NCBI RefSeq assembly: GCF_963457605.1 | Contig: NZ_OY735139.1 | Location: forward strand, 620,001 to 684,000 | Direction of reading: 5' to 3' | Origin: an uncultured Gellertiella sp. | GTDB taxonomy: Bacteria > Pseudomonadota > Alphaproteobacteria > Rhizobiales > Rhizobiaceae | Length of the DNA: 64,000 nt | In this document: piece by piece, positions 18,357-26,835 of the stretch | How positions within the stretch are numbered: position 1 is the stretch's first letter | Layout: each line of letters begins with the position of its first letter | Translations under genes and position numbers: made by a program | The notes under the pieces: generated by a model | Database searches by the model: none | What the model was told of the DNA's origin: nothing | Seen by the model: the letters and a program-made list of their open reading frames with translations, nothing else

Positions 18357-19076
18357 GTGGAGATGATTGGCCTGATCGGCGGCATGAGTTTCGAAAGTTC
18401 GGCAGTCTATTACCGGCTGGTCAACGAGGCGGTCCGGGCGCGGCTCGGCGGGCTTTCCTCGGCTGAAGTGCTGATGCATTCGGTGAATTTCGAGGAGATC
18501 GTGGCGCTGCAGAAGGCCGGTCGCTGGGATGATGCGGCACAAAGGCTCGGCAATGTCGCGGCAGGCCTGGAAAAGGCCGGAGCGGCCTGCGTGCTGATCT
18601 GCACCAACACCATGCATCTGGTGGCCGATGCCGTGCAGGCCCGCATCACGGTGCCGCTGATCCACATCATCGACGAAACCGCCTTGGCGCTGAAGGCCGG
18701 GGGCAAGCGCCGCCCGCTGCTGCTCGCCACCCGCTATACGATGGAACATGGTTTCTATTGCGAGCGGATGAAGGCCGCAGGCCTTGAGGTGATGGTGCCC
18801 GATGCCGCCGACCGCACCATCACCCATGACATCATCTTCAACGAGCTTTGCGCCGGCCACGTCATGCCGGAGTCCCGCGCCCGGATGATCGCGATCATCG
18901 AAAAGGCGAAATCTGAAGGGGCCGACAGCGTCATTCTCGGCTGCACCGAAATCTGCCTGCTGCTCGACCCCACGGCCCTGCCCCTCCCGGGCTTTGATTC
19001 CACTACCCTTCACGCCGAGGCCGCCGTCGCCTTCGCGCTGCACCATCACGCGGCAAAGCACGGGGTTGCCGCCTGA
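18357..19076 (+). CDS. Aspartate/glutamate racemase-family protein (possible ATC racemase)
   Basis: The protein has 239 residues. The start is GTG 18357, with GGAGGGG six bases upstream (ATG 18363 is an alternative). Asp/Glu racemases use two cysteines as acid/base; both are here, in CVLICTNTMHLVAD (~82) and VILGCTEICLLL (~195). The N-terminal IGLIGGMSFESSAVYYR matches the family. The next gene encodes an L-2-amino-thiazoline-4-carboxylate hydrolase. That suggests this enzyme racemises D- to L-ATC or an amino acid precursor rather than acting in cell-wall D-amino-acid supply. The substrate is inferred from context only. Confidence 0.85.
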   Translation: MEMIGLIGGMSFESSAVYYRLVNEAVRARLGGLSSAEVLMHSVNFEEIVALQKAGRWDDAAQRLGNVAAGLEKAGAACVLICTNTMHLVADAVQARITVPLIHIIDETALALKAGGKRRPLLLATRYTMEHGFYCERMKAAGLEVMVPDAADRTITHDIIFNELCAGHVMPESRARMIAIIEKAKSEGADSVILGCTEICLLLDPTALPLPGFDSTTLHAEAAVAFALHHHAAKHGVAA

Positions 19077-19177
19077 CAGGGTGAAATCGCCAGCTTGCGT
19101 GCAAGCTTCGGTTTGCCCCGGCCGCAGAATCCGGCAGACCTTTTCCCGGGAATGATTTCAGCGGGGAAAGAGCGGAG

Positions 19178-19675
19178 ATGGACGAACAACCGGCATCGCG
19201 GGCAGCACTGGACGGCGAAATCGGCATTCTCGCGCGCCGCCGCATCGAGGCCGGGATCATAAAGCCGATCTATGCGGAAATGGTGGCAGCACTCGGCGAG
19301 GAACAGGCAAGGTCCATTCTCGACACCGCCATCCGCAAGGCGGCAATCAGGGCAGGCGCGGATTTTGCCGCCAAGACCCCCGGCGGCACCAATCTCCGCA
19401 CGTTTCAGGAGTTGCAGGATCTCTGGACCCAGGACGATGCGCTGGTGATCGACGTGGTCAAGGCAACCGACACCGAGTTTCACTACACCGTCAGGCGCTG
19501 CCGCTATGCCGAGACCTATCGCGAGATGGGGCTTGGCGACATCGGCCATCTCCTCTCCTGCAACCGCGACGGCGTGTTCTGCACCGGCTACGATCCGCGC
19601 ATCAAACTGTCGCGCACCAAGACGCTGATGCAGGGCGATGACTGCTGCAATTTCGAGTACAGGCTCGAGGAATAG
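19178..19675 (+). CDS. L-2-amino-thiazoline-4-carboxylic acid hydrolase family
   Basis: A 165-residue protein matching the ATC hydrolase family. That family opens L-2-amino-delta2-thiazoline-4-carboxylate to S- or N-carbamoyl-L-cysteine in a cysteine-forming pathway known from Pseudomonas. Visible features are the helical N-terminus (RRIEAGIIKPIYAEMVAALG), the conserved YTVRRCRYAETYREMGLGDIGHLLSCNRD centre and FCTGYDPRIKLSRTKTLMQGDDCCNFEYR near the C-terminus, with several cysteines. It follows the racemase-family gene by 101 bases. A carbamoyl-cysteine hydrolase, needed to finish the pathway, is not adjacent. The nitrilase-family gene at 53672 is one distant candidate. Confidence 0.8.
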   Translation: MDEQPASRAALDGEIGILARRRIEAGIIKPIYAEMVAALGEEQARSILDTAIRKAAIRAGADFAAKTPGGTNLRTFQELQDLWTQDDALVIDVVKATDTEFHYTVRRCRYAETYREMGLGDIGHLLSCNRDGVFCTGYDPRIKLSRTKTLMQGDDCCNFEYRLEE

Positions 19676-19701
19676 ACCTTAAGGATCGGGGTGGGAGGAG
19701 G

Positions 19702-20454
19702 TCAGACCTTCTGCCCGCAGGCCCGGCAAAAGCGCCGTACGGTTTCGGCCATGCCATATTCCAGCGCGTCGGCGGTAAGGCCGTGGCCGATGGAGACTTC
19801 GGCAAGGTACGGCATGCGCGCCGCCAGGGCCGGGAGATTGGCGACCGTCAGGTCGTGCCCGGCATTGACACCGAGCCCCAGCGCATGGGCGGCATCCGCC
19901 GTTGCGCCGAGCAGCCCGATTTCCCGCAAGGCCCGCTCGGGATGGTCGAAACAGCCACCGTAAGGTCCGGTATAGAGCTCGATCCGGTCGGTGCCGGTTT
20001 CCCTTGCGTGCGCCACGGCCTCTGCATCACCATCGCCATCGGCAAATAGCGAGACCCGCATGCCGCCCGCCTTCAGCCGGGACACGACCCGCTTCAGCAT
20101 CTCGCCATGGGCGCAAAAATCCCAGCCATGGTCGGAGGTCGCCTGGGCGGGATCGTCGGGCACCAGGGTCACCTGTTCGGGCTGGCTGCGCTCGCACAGC
20201 GCCAGGAAATCCTCGCTCGGATAGCCCTCGATATTGAATTCGGCATGCGGAAACTCGTCGTCGATCAAGGCCCGGATCTCGGGCAGATCGGAAAAGCGGA
20301 TATGCCGCTGGTCGGGACGCGGATGGACGGTCAGGCCCGAAGCACCCGCCTTCAGGGCAATCCGGCCAAGATCGGTGACGCTCGGCCAGGGAAGATCCCG
20401 GCGGTTGCGAAGCATCGCGATGGCATTCAGATTGACGGACAGTGAGGCAGGCAT
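19702..20454 (-). CDS. pdxJ: Pyridoxine 5'-phosphate synthase
   Basis: PdxJ condenses 1-deoxyxylulose 5-phosphate with 3-amino-2-oxopropyl phosphate to form pyridoxine 5'-phosphate, the last ring-forming step of the DXP-dependent vitamin B6 route. The 250-residue protein starts [16 protein letters not shown] and has [13 protein letters not shown] (~39-51), the NIEGYPSE and VTLVPDDP barrel strands, [11 protein letters not shown] (~165) and [11 protein letters not shown] (~194), all family blocks. It is convergent with the ATC hydrolase gene. PLP made through this route serves enzymes such as the aminotransferase at 8361. Confidence 0.95.
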   Translation of the reverse strand: MPASLSVNLNAIAMLRNRRDLPWPSVTDLGRIALKAGASGLTVHPRPDQRHIRFSDLPEIRALIDDEFPHAEFNIEGYPSEDFLALCERSQPEQVTLVPDDPAQATSDHGWDFCAHGEMLKRVVSRLKAGGMRVSLFADGDGDAEAVAHARETGTDRIELYTGPYGGCFDHPERALREIGLLGATADAAHALGLGVNAGHDLTVANLPALAARMPYLAEVSIGHGLTADALEYGMAETVRRFCRACGQKV

Positions 20455-20861
20455 GGTTTTCTTCCCGTTTGCAACGCAGTATCCCGAACAATGTTCTATG
20501 GACGCGGTTCTTTTAGGCGAGATTGAACCCCAAAGCCAACGCCTTTGGCAAATAATTGCATCAGCATCGCTGATCTGAATGATTTCGGCTTTTCAACGCA
20601 GTAGTTGGTGCAGCCTCGCTTACAGCCGAACTGACTAATAAAGAGGGGTCATAAGTTATAGTTACATAAAATCAGAAACCGGCTAGATTGGCAGCATCAG
20701 TACAAGCGTATCTCAGATGAATGAGAAGAGTATCCCGAAAGGGTTGTCTGGCTCAGAGAAACGAGTGTCTGGTCGTGTCCACTCCCCCGCCCCCAGGTTG
20801 TGGTGACATCGAGATGCCAAGGTGCATGGCTATCCCCGGTCTGCACGAATGGAGGTACAGC
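20455..20861. other. AT-richer intergenic region between pdxJ and the MerR-type regulator
   Basis: This stretch of 407 bases lies between divergent genes and holds both promoters. It is lower in GC than flanking genes. A short inverted repeat (GCCAACGCCTTTGGC) lies near 20536. An open frame extending the MerR-type gene upstream to 20721 has no supporting ribosome site. No RNA gene was recognised. Confidence 0.45.
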
Positions 20862-21551
20862 ATGAATGATATTCCGGCGCGATCCCGTGATCGTGACAAT
20901 GCGGGCAGCTTGCAGGCAGAACAAGCTGGCTATTTGCCGCTGGTCAGACTACCCGACGACCTTCCTGAAGGACCAGTTGCCATTGCAGACATGGCAAATG
21001 CCTTTGGGGTGACCCACCGAACGCTCCATTTCTACGAAGAAAAACAGCTGATCCGGGCGGGCCGATTTGGCCTGATGCGCGTCTATTCCCCTTATGACGT
21101 GCATCGCATGGCCATTATTACCCTTGCCCGCGAAATTGGAATGCCGATTGCCGTGATTCAGGAACTTATGGCGGACCTGAAGCAAGCCGAAAGCCAGGAA
21201 CAGGCCGAGGCGATTTTCCACGACTACCTGATGGTGCGCAAACGTGAACTGATATCAGGCCTGTCCACCGTGCATCGCCAGATGCAGCAGATCACCCATC
21301 TGATCGATCACGATGACGAGGGCGGGGAGGCAGGCAATGACAACCTGCCCGAAAATGACAGCCTGAGCCCGCTGGAGATGCAATGCCTGGAACTGATGGC
21401 GGAAGGCCTTTCCCCCATCCGGCTCGCCCGCACCATGGCGATGGAGCAAGGCGAAGCCGCCGCGATAGAAGACGGCGTCATTCGCAAGTTCAACGCCAAC
21501 AACCGCTTCCAGGCCGTTGCGAAAGCAGTGCTTCTCGGCATCCTGAAATAG
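20862..21551 (+). CDS. MerR-type regulator with a LuxR-like C-terminal end
   Basis: The protein has 229 residues from ATG 20862, placed by GGAGGT six bases upstream. Residues ~39-105 form a MerR winged helix (VAIADMANAFGVTHRTLHFYEEKQLI, then RVYSPYDVHRMAIITLAREIGMPIAVIQELM). A coiled region follows (~108-150). Residues ~167-229 (LSPLEMQCLELMAEGLSPIRLARTM ... NNRFQAVAKAVLLGILK) resemble the GerE/LuxR helix-turn-helix, including the opening LTxxExxVL-like turn and the closing NRxxAVAxAxxLGL helix. The central recognition-helix portion is poor, so this half may be a degenerate or protein-binding relic. The target is unknown; no adjacent gene is obviously controlled. Confidence 0.75.
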   Translation: MNDIPARSRDRDNAGSLQAEQAGYLPLVRLPDDLPEGPVAIADMANAFGVTHRTLHFYEEKQLIRAGRFGLMRVYSPYDVHRMAIITLAREIGMPIAVIQELMADLKQAESQEQAEAIFHDYLMVRKRELISGLSTVHRQMQQITHLIDHDDEGGEAGNDNLPENDSLSPLEMQCLELMAEGLSPIRLARTMAMEQGEAAAIEDGVIRKFNANNRFQAVAKAVLLGILK

Positions 21552-21608
21552 CGGCGGGCAGGTCTGCCGCTCCCCGGTGGACCTGCTTTTCATCACGAGC
21601 ATCTTTCA

Positions 21609-22435
21609 AGCACGACGAGCTTCAGCACATTAACATCGACGCAGGCAGCCACCACATCAGCGCCACCCGTTTCGGCCCGGAAAAGCGCACGGCACTTCTC
21701 CTGCATGGCGGCGGGCAATCATGCTCGCAGGAGATCCATCCCTTAGAGTTTGTCAGGGAAAAGTGGAATCCGGTTTTCCCGAAAAGACAAACGAAAACAA
21801 AGGGCACTAGAGTCTGTCTGGTTCAATAAGAACCTGACAGACTCTAAGGCAGGATCTCGCGGCGCGTGGCATCGGCACATTGGCGGTTGATCATCGCGGA
21901 CATGGCAGGACGGGTGGGGATGTCGGCCAGTCCAGCCTGAAGACCCGCGTTGACGAGGTGCTGGCAACGCACAACCACATCCAGCCCCGCAACCTGCTCG
22001 GCTCGGTCGCCATGAGCATGGGCGGACATGTGTCTCTCAAACTGCAGCAGGTCCTGCATTTCGACAGCTTCGTGCTCATCGCCCTCGCCGTCTACAGTTC
22101 TGCTGCCTATGAATTGCCCTTCGGCCACGGCTTCACCGAAAAGATCAGGGAGCCGGAAAGCTGGCGGGACAGCGATGTATGGACCATTCTCCGGTCTTTT
22201 TCCGGCCGGTTGCTGACCGTGATCGGCTGAGACGACAGGGTCATCCGGGCAGATGTTGTGGATACTCCGGCGCTCGGCATCAGGGGCACCGCAACAATTC
22301 CTGGACCTCGAAGGCATTGATCATTTTGTCATGAGCCGATTGCGCCAGGGCGATCCGGCCCGTCTGCGCCATGTGCTCGACAGCATGGCCGCAACGCCAG
22401 CCGGTGAATCATGGGGAAATGCCCAGACCGCATAG
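21609..22435 (+). pseudogene. Alpha/beta hydrolase pseudogene broken by a foldback element
   Basis: The N-terminal part (FKHDELQHINIDAGSHHISATRFGPEKRTALLLHGGGQS) runs into a family 1 element at 21744. After the element, in another frame, comes QDLAARGIGTLAVDHRGHGRTGGD, then the nucleophile elbow region SVAMSMGGHVSL (Ser in SMSMGG-type motif). A TGA at 22228 interrupts TVIG-stop-DDRVI where intact homologues continue, and the remaining C-terminus (QQFLDLEGIDHFVMSRLRQGDPA) is in yet another frame. No start codon is obvious. There are at least three lesions, so the gene is dead; the element may have been the first or a later hit. Confidence 0.85.
21744..21846. mobile_element. Foldback element, family 1, inside the hydrolase pseudogene
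   Basis: A 103-base copy: TAGAGTTTGTCAGGGAAAAG on the left, an AAAAGACAAACGAAAACAAA core, and the TAGAGTCTGTCTGGTTCA.../...GAACCTGACAGACTCTA palindrome on the right. It has no internal CTCAAAC units. Its position between QEIHP and QDLAARG of the host gene proves insertion into pre-existing coding sequence. Confidence 0.85.
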
Positions 22436-22504
22436 AACGGCTCCGGTCATGACCTGAAGCCGTTCACCCGTCCGCCCCCTGCCCGACTGCAATCCTCCGG
22501 CCCG

Positions 22505-23374
22505 TCACCCGAACACATAGGGTGGCGGCCAGGACTGGCGTTCTGCGAGGCAGGCATGCCGCATAAAGGCTGCTGTTTTCACCCAGGGACCGGCGGGATC
22601 GGGGAAGGTTTCCCCCGCATCGCTCGGCGGCAGGTAATTGCCGTGTCCATAGCCCTGCCCGCCATTTTCGCCGGGCGGGATTTGCCAGGGACGGGGAACC
22701 CTGCGGCTGGCCGCATCCGGCCCGGTCCGCCCCAGCGCCGGTTTGCCGGACTGCGGGCCGGGGGTGAACCAGCCTCCGAAGAAATCTCCTGCCGGAAAGG
22801 CGAGACGCAATACCTCGTCCCTTTCGGAGGCGAGAACCACCGGGCGGGCAATCTTGGCCGCGGCTGCCGCATATTCCCGGATCAGGCAGTCATTGTTGAT
22901 CGCGCCCGCCGTCAGGCACACCATATCGACGGGAAGCTTCAGCCACCGCACGGTCTCCAGCACCAGCCTTGCCCCGAGACTGTGGCTGATCAGTGAGACA
23001 TCCACGACATCCCGCAGGTTTTCATTGCAAAACCCGGCAAGATACTTGCCACAGGTGACACTGGTCGCGCCTTCGAACGGGTAATTGACCGCCGGTATCC
23101 AGAAATCACCCGGCCAGAGCACCACGACAAATGCATAAACCTGCGGCAGCTGCAATTGCGCCTCAAGCCGTGCGAGTGCGCATTGCCCCTCGCTCTGGTT
23201 GACATTGAAGCCATGGGTGGCAAAGACCAGCCTGAGGCCGCGCAAACGGGCCTTGATCTGAGAAGCCGGTATTTCCCGGGCCGGGAAAACCTCCTCTGCT
23301 CCGCCTTCATAAAGCACCGGTTTGCGAATGGAGCCGCTGGTATGGGCGGTCCGCATGCTGAGGAACAGCGTCAT
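22505..23374 (-). CDS. DUF900-like alpha/beta hydrolase of unknown role
   Basis: A 289-residue protein. The pattern LVFATHGFNVNQSEGQCALARLEAQL (~49-74), VVVLWPGDFW and VSLISHSLGARLVLETVRWL (nucleophile Ser in S-H-S-L-G, ~130) is that of the DUF900-type alpha/beta hydrolases, which are mostly uncharacterised lipase/esterase-like proteins. LASERDEVLRLAF supplies a likely acidic residue. The last ~80 residues are rich in Gly and Pro with no recognised fold. There is no signal peptide. The start ATG shares one base with the stop of the upstream gene (23374), so translation is coupled. Confidence 0.75.
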   Translation of the reverse strand: MTLFLSMRTAHTSGSIRKPVLYEGGAEEVFPAREIPASQIKARLRGLRLVFATHGFNVNQSEGQCALARLEAQLQLPQVYAFVVVLWPGDFWIPAVNYPFEGATSVTCGKYLAGFCNENLRDVVDVSLISHSLGARLVLETVRWLKLPVDMVCLTAGAINNDCLIREYAAAAAKIARPVVLASERDEVLRLAFPAGDFFGGWFTPGPQSGKPALGRTGPDAASRRVPRPWQIPPGENGGQGYGHGNYLPPSDAGETFPDPAGPWVKTAAFMRHACLAERQSWPPPYVFG

Positions 23375-24045
23375 CAGCCCTGTCCCCTGGCGACCTTCAG
23401 GGCCTGCACGGCCGCAGTAAGAGCAGAGGCGAGGTCCTTGGAGATCGGCGCAATCGGCGTGGCGAGCAGACCGACAAGGACCGCCAGGCCGAGATCCTTG
23501 CCGTCCTGACCATTGATCATCAGGCTGCCGGTCAGGGCGAGCCCGACGGAAACCGCGACCGCGGCGGCCTTCGATCCGTTCCGGTAGAACTGGTCTGCCC
23601 GCTCATAGGCAGCGTCAAGCTGCACATCGACAATGGCATCGAAGCGCGACAGCAGATTGAAATCCTCTTCCGAAAGCTTCTCGCCGCGATAGGCCCTGCC
23701 CGCCGCACCGGCAAAGGCAGCGGGATCGATGCCCGGCGCAGCCCGTGCAACTTCCGCCGCATTGGAAGGCGTCACGCCCAGCCTTATCATGGATTTGGTC
23801 GCCGCCTTCTGGTCCGCCTTTGCAACACTGTTGATCCAGTTGGCAAAGACGGTCGCGAGCGGGTCCGCCCGGTTGACCTCGGCAAGTGCCGGCAGATAGG
23901 GCTGCAACGCCTGCTTCAGATAGCCGTAGCCCATGCGGGAAGCGCCGCCATAGGCCATCTTGGAGGCATCCACCAGACCAAAGGACGCCGTTCCAAGCGC
24001 CGCGATGGCAGCAATGAGCGTGGGAATATCGGCAGGCATCGGCAT
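23374..24045 (-). CDS. Hypothetical protein with hydrophobic C-terminal segments
   Basis: A protein of 223 residues from ATG 24045, with GAGGA about 7 bases upstream. The N-terminus is hydrophobic (IPTLIAAIAALGTASFGLVD). Two more hydrophobic stretches near the C-terminus (AAAVAVSVGLALTGSLMI and DLGLAVLVGLLATPIAPI) flank a short polar turn, compatible with a membrane hairpin. The middle is helical and charged. No family was recognised. It is translationally coupled to the downstream DUF900-like hydrolase, so the two proteins probably work together, perhaps with this one as membrane partner. Confidence 0.65.
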   Translation of the reverse strand: MPMPADIPTLIAAIAALGTASFGLVDASKMAYGGASRMGYGYLKQALQPYLPALAEVNRADPLATVFANWINSVAKADQKAATKSMIRLGVTPSNAAEVARAAPGIDPAAFAGAAGRAYRGEKLSEEDFNLLSRFDAIVDVQLDAAYERADQFYRNGSKAAAVAVSVGLALTGSLMINGQDGKDLGLAVLVGLLATPIAPISKDLASALTAAVQALKVARGQG

Positions 24046-24198
24046 GGCTTCATCCTCACAAGCTTTTAATGCGAAGGGATCGGCACTGCATGCAAGACAA
24101 GAAGTGACCGGAGCCACAGACCAAATGTAAACACAGCCTTAACGAGATGACAAGCAAAGATTGCAGGACAATCCGGAATATCTGCCCGCCCGGCGATG

Positions 24199-25326
24199 TC
24201 ACCGCACGATGGTCAGCGTCTCCGCCGCGCGGGTAATCGCGGTGTAGAGCCAGCGTTCGCGGCTGTCGCGGAAGGCCCAGCTTTCGTCGAAGAGGACGAC
24301 ATTGTTCCATTGCGAGCCCTGCGCCTTGTGCACGGTCAGCGCGTAGCCATAGTCGAATTCGTCATAACGCTTGCGGGTCGCCCAGGGGATTTCGCCCTCG
24401 ACATTTTCAAAGGCGGCCTTCAGCAGCTTGATCTTGGCCGCGCCCCGGTCCATGTCGTCGTCTTCGGGCTTGATCATCAGGTTGATGCCCGGCTTCACCG
24501 TCTCGCGCGACGAACTCATCACCTGCCAGAGCGAGCCGTTGAGCAATCCCTTGGCGGGGTCGTTGCGCAGGCAGACGAGCTTGTCGCCGGATTGCGGATA
24601 ATCGGAGGAAAAGCCCTTCAGTTCCCGCAGCCGCTGGTTATAGCGCCGCCGGGTCTTGTTGGTGCCGACAAGCACCTGGTCGGCTTCGAGCACCAGTTCC
24701 TGGGTGACCTCGTTGCGGCCGATGATCCGCACCGAGCCATAATCGCCCTGCATCAACTCCTTGCCCTCGCGTACATGCATGGCAATGCTGATGATCGGAT
24801 TGTCGCGCGCCTGCCGGTGGATGTCGGTCAGCAGGTAATCCGGTTCCTGATTGGTGAAATAGCCGCCGCCCGAGACCGGCGGCAGCTGGCCGGGATCACC
24901 GAGCACCAGAATGGGGGTGCCGAAGCTCGTCAGGTCCTTGCCGAGCTGTTCGTCGACCATCGAACATTCGTCGATGACGATAAGCGCCGCCTTGGCCAGC
25001 GGGCTCTGGCGGTTGATCGAAAACATCGGCGCGATCTGGGTCTTGCCGGTTTCCTCGTTCTCCACCTCTTCCTCGCCGCGCGGGCGATAGATCAGCGAGT
25101 GGATGGTGCGGGCATTGCTGGCCCCGCGCGACCGCAGCACCTGCGCCGCCTTGCCGGTGAAGGCCGCAAACAGCACCTCGCCATCCACATGTTCGGCAAA
25201 ATGCCGGGCAAGCGTCGTCTTGCCGGTTCCGGCATAGCCGAACAGGCGAAAGACGGGTGACCTGCCCTCCTTCAGCCATTTCGATACGGCTTTCAGGGCT
25301 TCATCTTGTTGAGGCGCAAACTGCAT
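24199..25326 (-). CDS. RecD2-like SF1B ATP-dependent DNA helicase
   Basis: A 375-residue protein from ATG 25326. Helicase motifs appear in order: Walker A FGYAGTGKTTLARHFAEH (~29-46), motif II ALIVIDECSMVDEQL (~112), motif III VLGDPGQLPPVSGG (~137), RQARDNP (motif IV region) and the C-terminal YALTVHKAQGSQWNNVV with YTAITRAAETL (motifs V/VI). This is the RecD/Dda-type 5'-3' helicase family, here in the short stand-alone form common in alphaproteobacteria, without the N-terminal extension of RecD2. It likely acts in DNA repair or replication restart. It is divergent from the deacetylase gene. Confidence 0.88.
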   Translation of the reverse strand: MQFAPQQDEALKAVSKWLKEGRSPVFRLFGYAGTGKTTLARHFAEHVDGEVLFAAFTGKAAQVLRSRGASNARTIHSLIYRPRGEEEVENEETGKTQIAPMFSINRQSPLAKAALIVIDECSMVDEQLGKDLTSFGTPILVLGDPGQLPPVSGGGYFTNQEPDYLLTDIHRQARDNPIISIAMHVREGKELMQGDYGSVRIIGRNEVTQELVLEADQVLVGTNKTRRRYNQRLRELKGFSSDYPQSGDKLVCLRNDPAKGLLNGSLWQVMSSSRETVKPGINLMIKPEDDDMDRGAAKIKLLKAAFENVEGEIPWATRKRYDEFDYGYALTVHKAQGSQWNNVVLFDESWAFRDSRERWLYTAITRAAETLTIVR

Positions 25327-25488
25327 GGGCGGGACGTGACAGGATTCGGCAGCACGAGGCAAGTGATTTTCCCGTTTTGTACCCGCTATCGGAGGTACCG
25401 CCAGCAAAGATCCGTCCCTGCGCATTTACCAACTGTTACGACTTTGGGTGTCAGTGTTGCCGCACAACTAGTGACCAGGAACCGGTGC

Positions 25489-26520
25489 GTGAGGACAAAG
25501 CTGAAACAGGCCGCCATTGTCGCGGGGCTGGAGGTCATTGCGCGCCTCCGGCTGGAGCACCTGTTTCCCGCCCATGCCGGACGGGGCCTGATCTTCACCC
25601 TCCATCATGTCCGCCCGAAACGGCCTGAGGCCTTCGACCCGAATGTGCATCTGGAAGTGACCCCTGCCTTCCTGCGCGAGGCGATCGAAATGGCGCTTGC
25701 GGCCGGGCTGACACCGGTCCGGCTGGCCGACCTGCCGCGCCTGCTGGCCGATCCCGGCGACAGGAGGCGCTTCGTCTGCTTCACGCTCGACGATGGCTAT
25801 CGCAACAATGCCGCCTATGCAGCACCGGTTTTCCGCGCCTACAACATCCCCTATACGATCTTCATCACCCCCGGCTTCGTCGAGCGCACCAGCAGCCTGT
25901 GGTGGGAGACGGCAGCGGCGCTGCTCAGGCAGGAAGAGCGCATCACCTTCGATTTCGGCTCCGGCGAAAAACCGGTCCCGACTGCCACGACACTTGAAAA
26001 ACTGCGCGTCTTCAACGGCTTCTGCCACCTCTGCTGCTACGGGGATCAGGATGCGACAACCGCCCGGATCAACCGTGCCGCTGCAGCCGCGGGCGTCAAC
26101 GCGCTTGATATCGTCGACCGCGAACTGATGACCGCCGCCGAACTGCGGGCGCTGGCAGAAGATCCGCTGGCCGATTTCGGTGGCCATACCATGACCCATC
26201 CGGTTCTCGCCCGTGTCAGCGCCGAACGGCTCGCCACGGAAATCAGCCAGTCGGTCGCCGCCACCGCCGCCTATACCGGCAGGCAGGTCACCACCTTCGC
26301 CTATCCCTACGGCACCAGCTGTTCTGTCGGCGAACGGGAATTTGCCGCCGCACGGGCCGCAGGCCTGGAACTTGCCGTCACCACCCGCCCCGGCATGCTG
26401 TCGGACAATCTGCCCGCCCAGCCGACGGCCGTAAAGCGGATTTCGCTGAACGGCCTCTATCAGAAGCCGCATTATGTCAGGGCGCTGATTTCAGGCATTC
26501 CCGCACGGCTCAAGGGCTAG
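25489..26520 (+). CDS. NodB-family polysaccharide deacetylase
   Basis: The protein has 343 residues. GTG 25489 with AGGAA upstream is chosen; the longer frame overlaps the helicase promoter and start. The NodB homology domain shows FTLDDGYRNNAAYAAPVF (~100, catalytic Asp and metal Asp), GGHTMTHPVLARVS (~227, the HxxxH zinc ligands) and TFAYPYGTS (~263). Such enzymes deacetylate N-acetyl sugars in peptidoglycan, chitin oligomers or exopolysaccharide. No signal peptide is evident, which is odd for a wall enzyme, so an intracellular polysaccharide precursor is possible. The TAG stop is formed by a foldback element's terminus. Confidence 0.87.
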   Translation: MRTKLKQAAIVAGLEVIARLRLEHLFPAHAGRGLIFTLHHVRPKRPEAFDPNVHLEVTPAFLREAIEMALAAGLTPVRLADLPRLLADPGDRRRFVCFTLDDGYRNNAAYAAPVFRAYNIPYTIFITPGFVERTSSLWWETAAALLRQEERITFDFGSGEKPVPTATTLEKLRVFNGFCHLCCYGDQDATTARINRAAAAAGVNALDIVDRELMTAAELRALAEDPLADFGGHTMTHPVLARVSAERLATEISQSVAATAAYTGRQVTTFAYPYGTSCSVGEREFAAARAAGLELAVTTRPGMLSDNLPAQPTAVKRISLNGLYQKPHYVRALISGIPARLKG

Positions 26521-26656
26521 AGTCTGTCAGGTTCAGATAGAACCTGACAGACTCCAAGCAAATTTGTTTTCGTTTGTCTTTTCGCTCAAACGAGTTTGAG
26601 CGCTCAAACGAGTTTGAGCGGGAAAACCGGATTCCACTTTTCCCTGACAAACTCTA
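26518..26656. mobile_element. Foldback element, family 1, inverted copy with two internal palindromes
   Basis: A 139-base copy lying in the opposite orientation to those at 21744 and 35114. It starts with the TAGAGTCTGTCAGGTTCA/GAACCTGACAGACTC palindrome and ends GGGAAAACCGGATTCCACTT...CTGACAAACTCTA. Between them are two exact units of GCTCAAACGAGTTTGAGC, each self-complementary. Its first three bases are the deacetylase stop codon. Confidence 0.85.
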
Positions 26657-26835
26657 ATACCGTGGTTTCACTACCGCAGCAGCTTGCTCATTTCCGGCGC
26701 GCGCGCACCAGTTCCGGCGAGACATGTCTCGTCGAAGGTCCGCAGGGTTTGCCTGTCGACGGTGCTTGAGGTAAGCGAAAATCAGCCTTTTGCGGTCCTT
26801 TGTCGTTGTGTGGGACAAGCGGACCGCAGGACGCA
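26657..26835. other. Intergenic stretch with no recognised feature
   Basis: About 180 bases lie between the foldback element and the 3' end of the nitrile hydratase operon. A short forward frame is open here, but I find no homology or ribosome site to support it. No strong terminator was seen for the nitrile hydratase genes. Confidence 0.4.

Noticed and set aside
21552-21600. Possible terminator after the MerR-type gene
   Set aside because: GGCAG/CTGCC arms exist near 21555-21568 but are short and lack a T-run.
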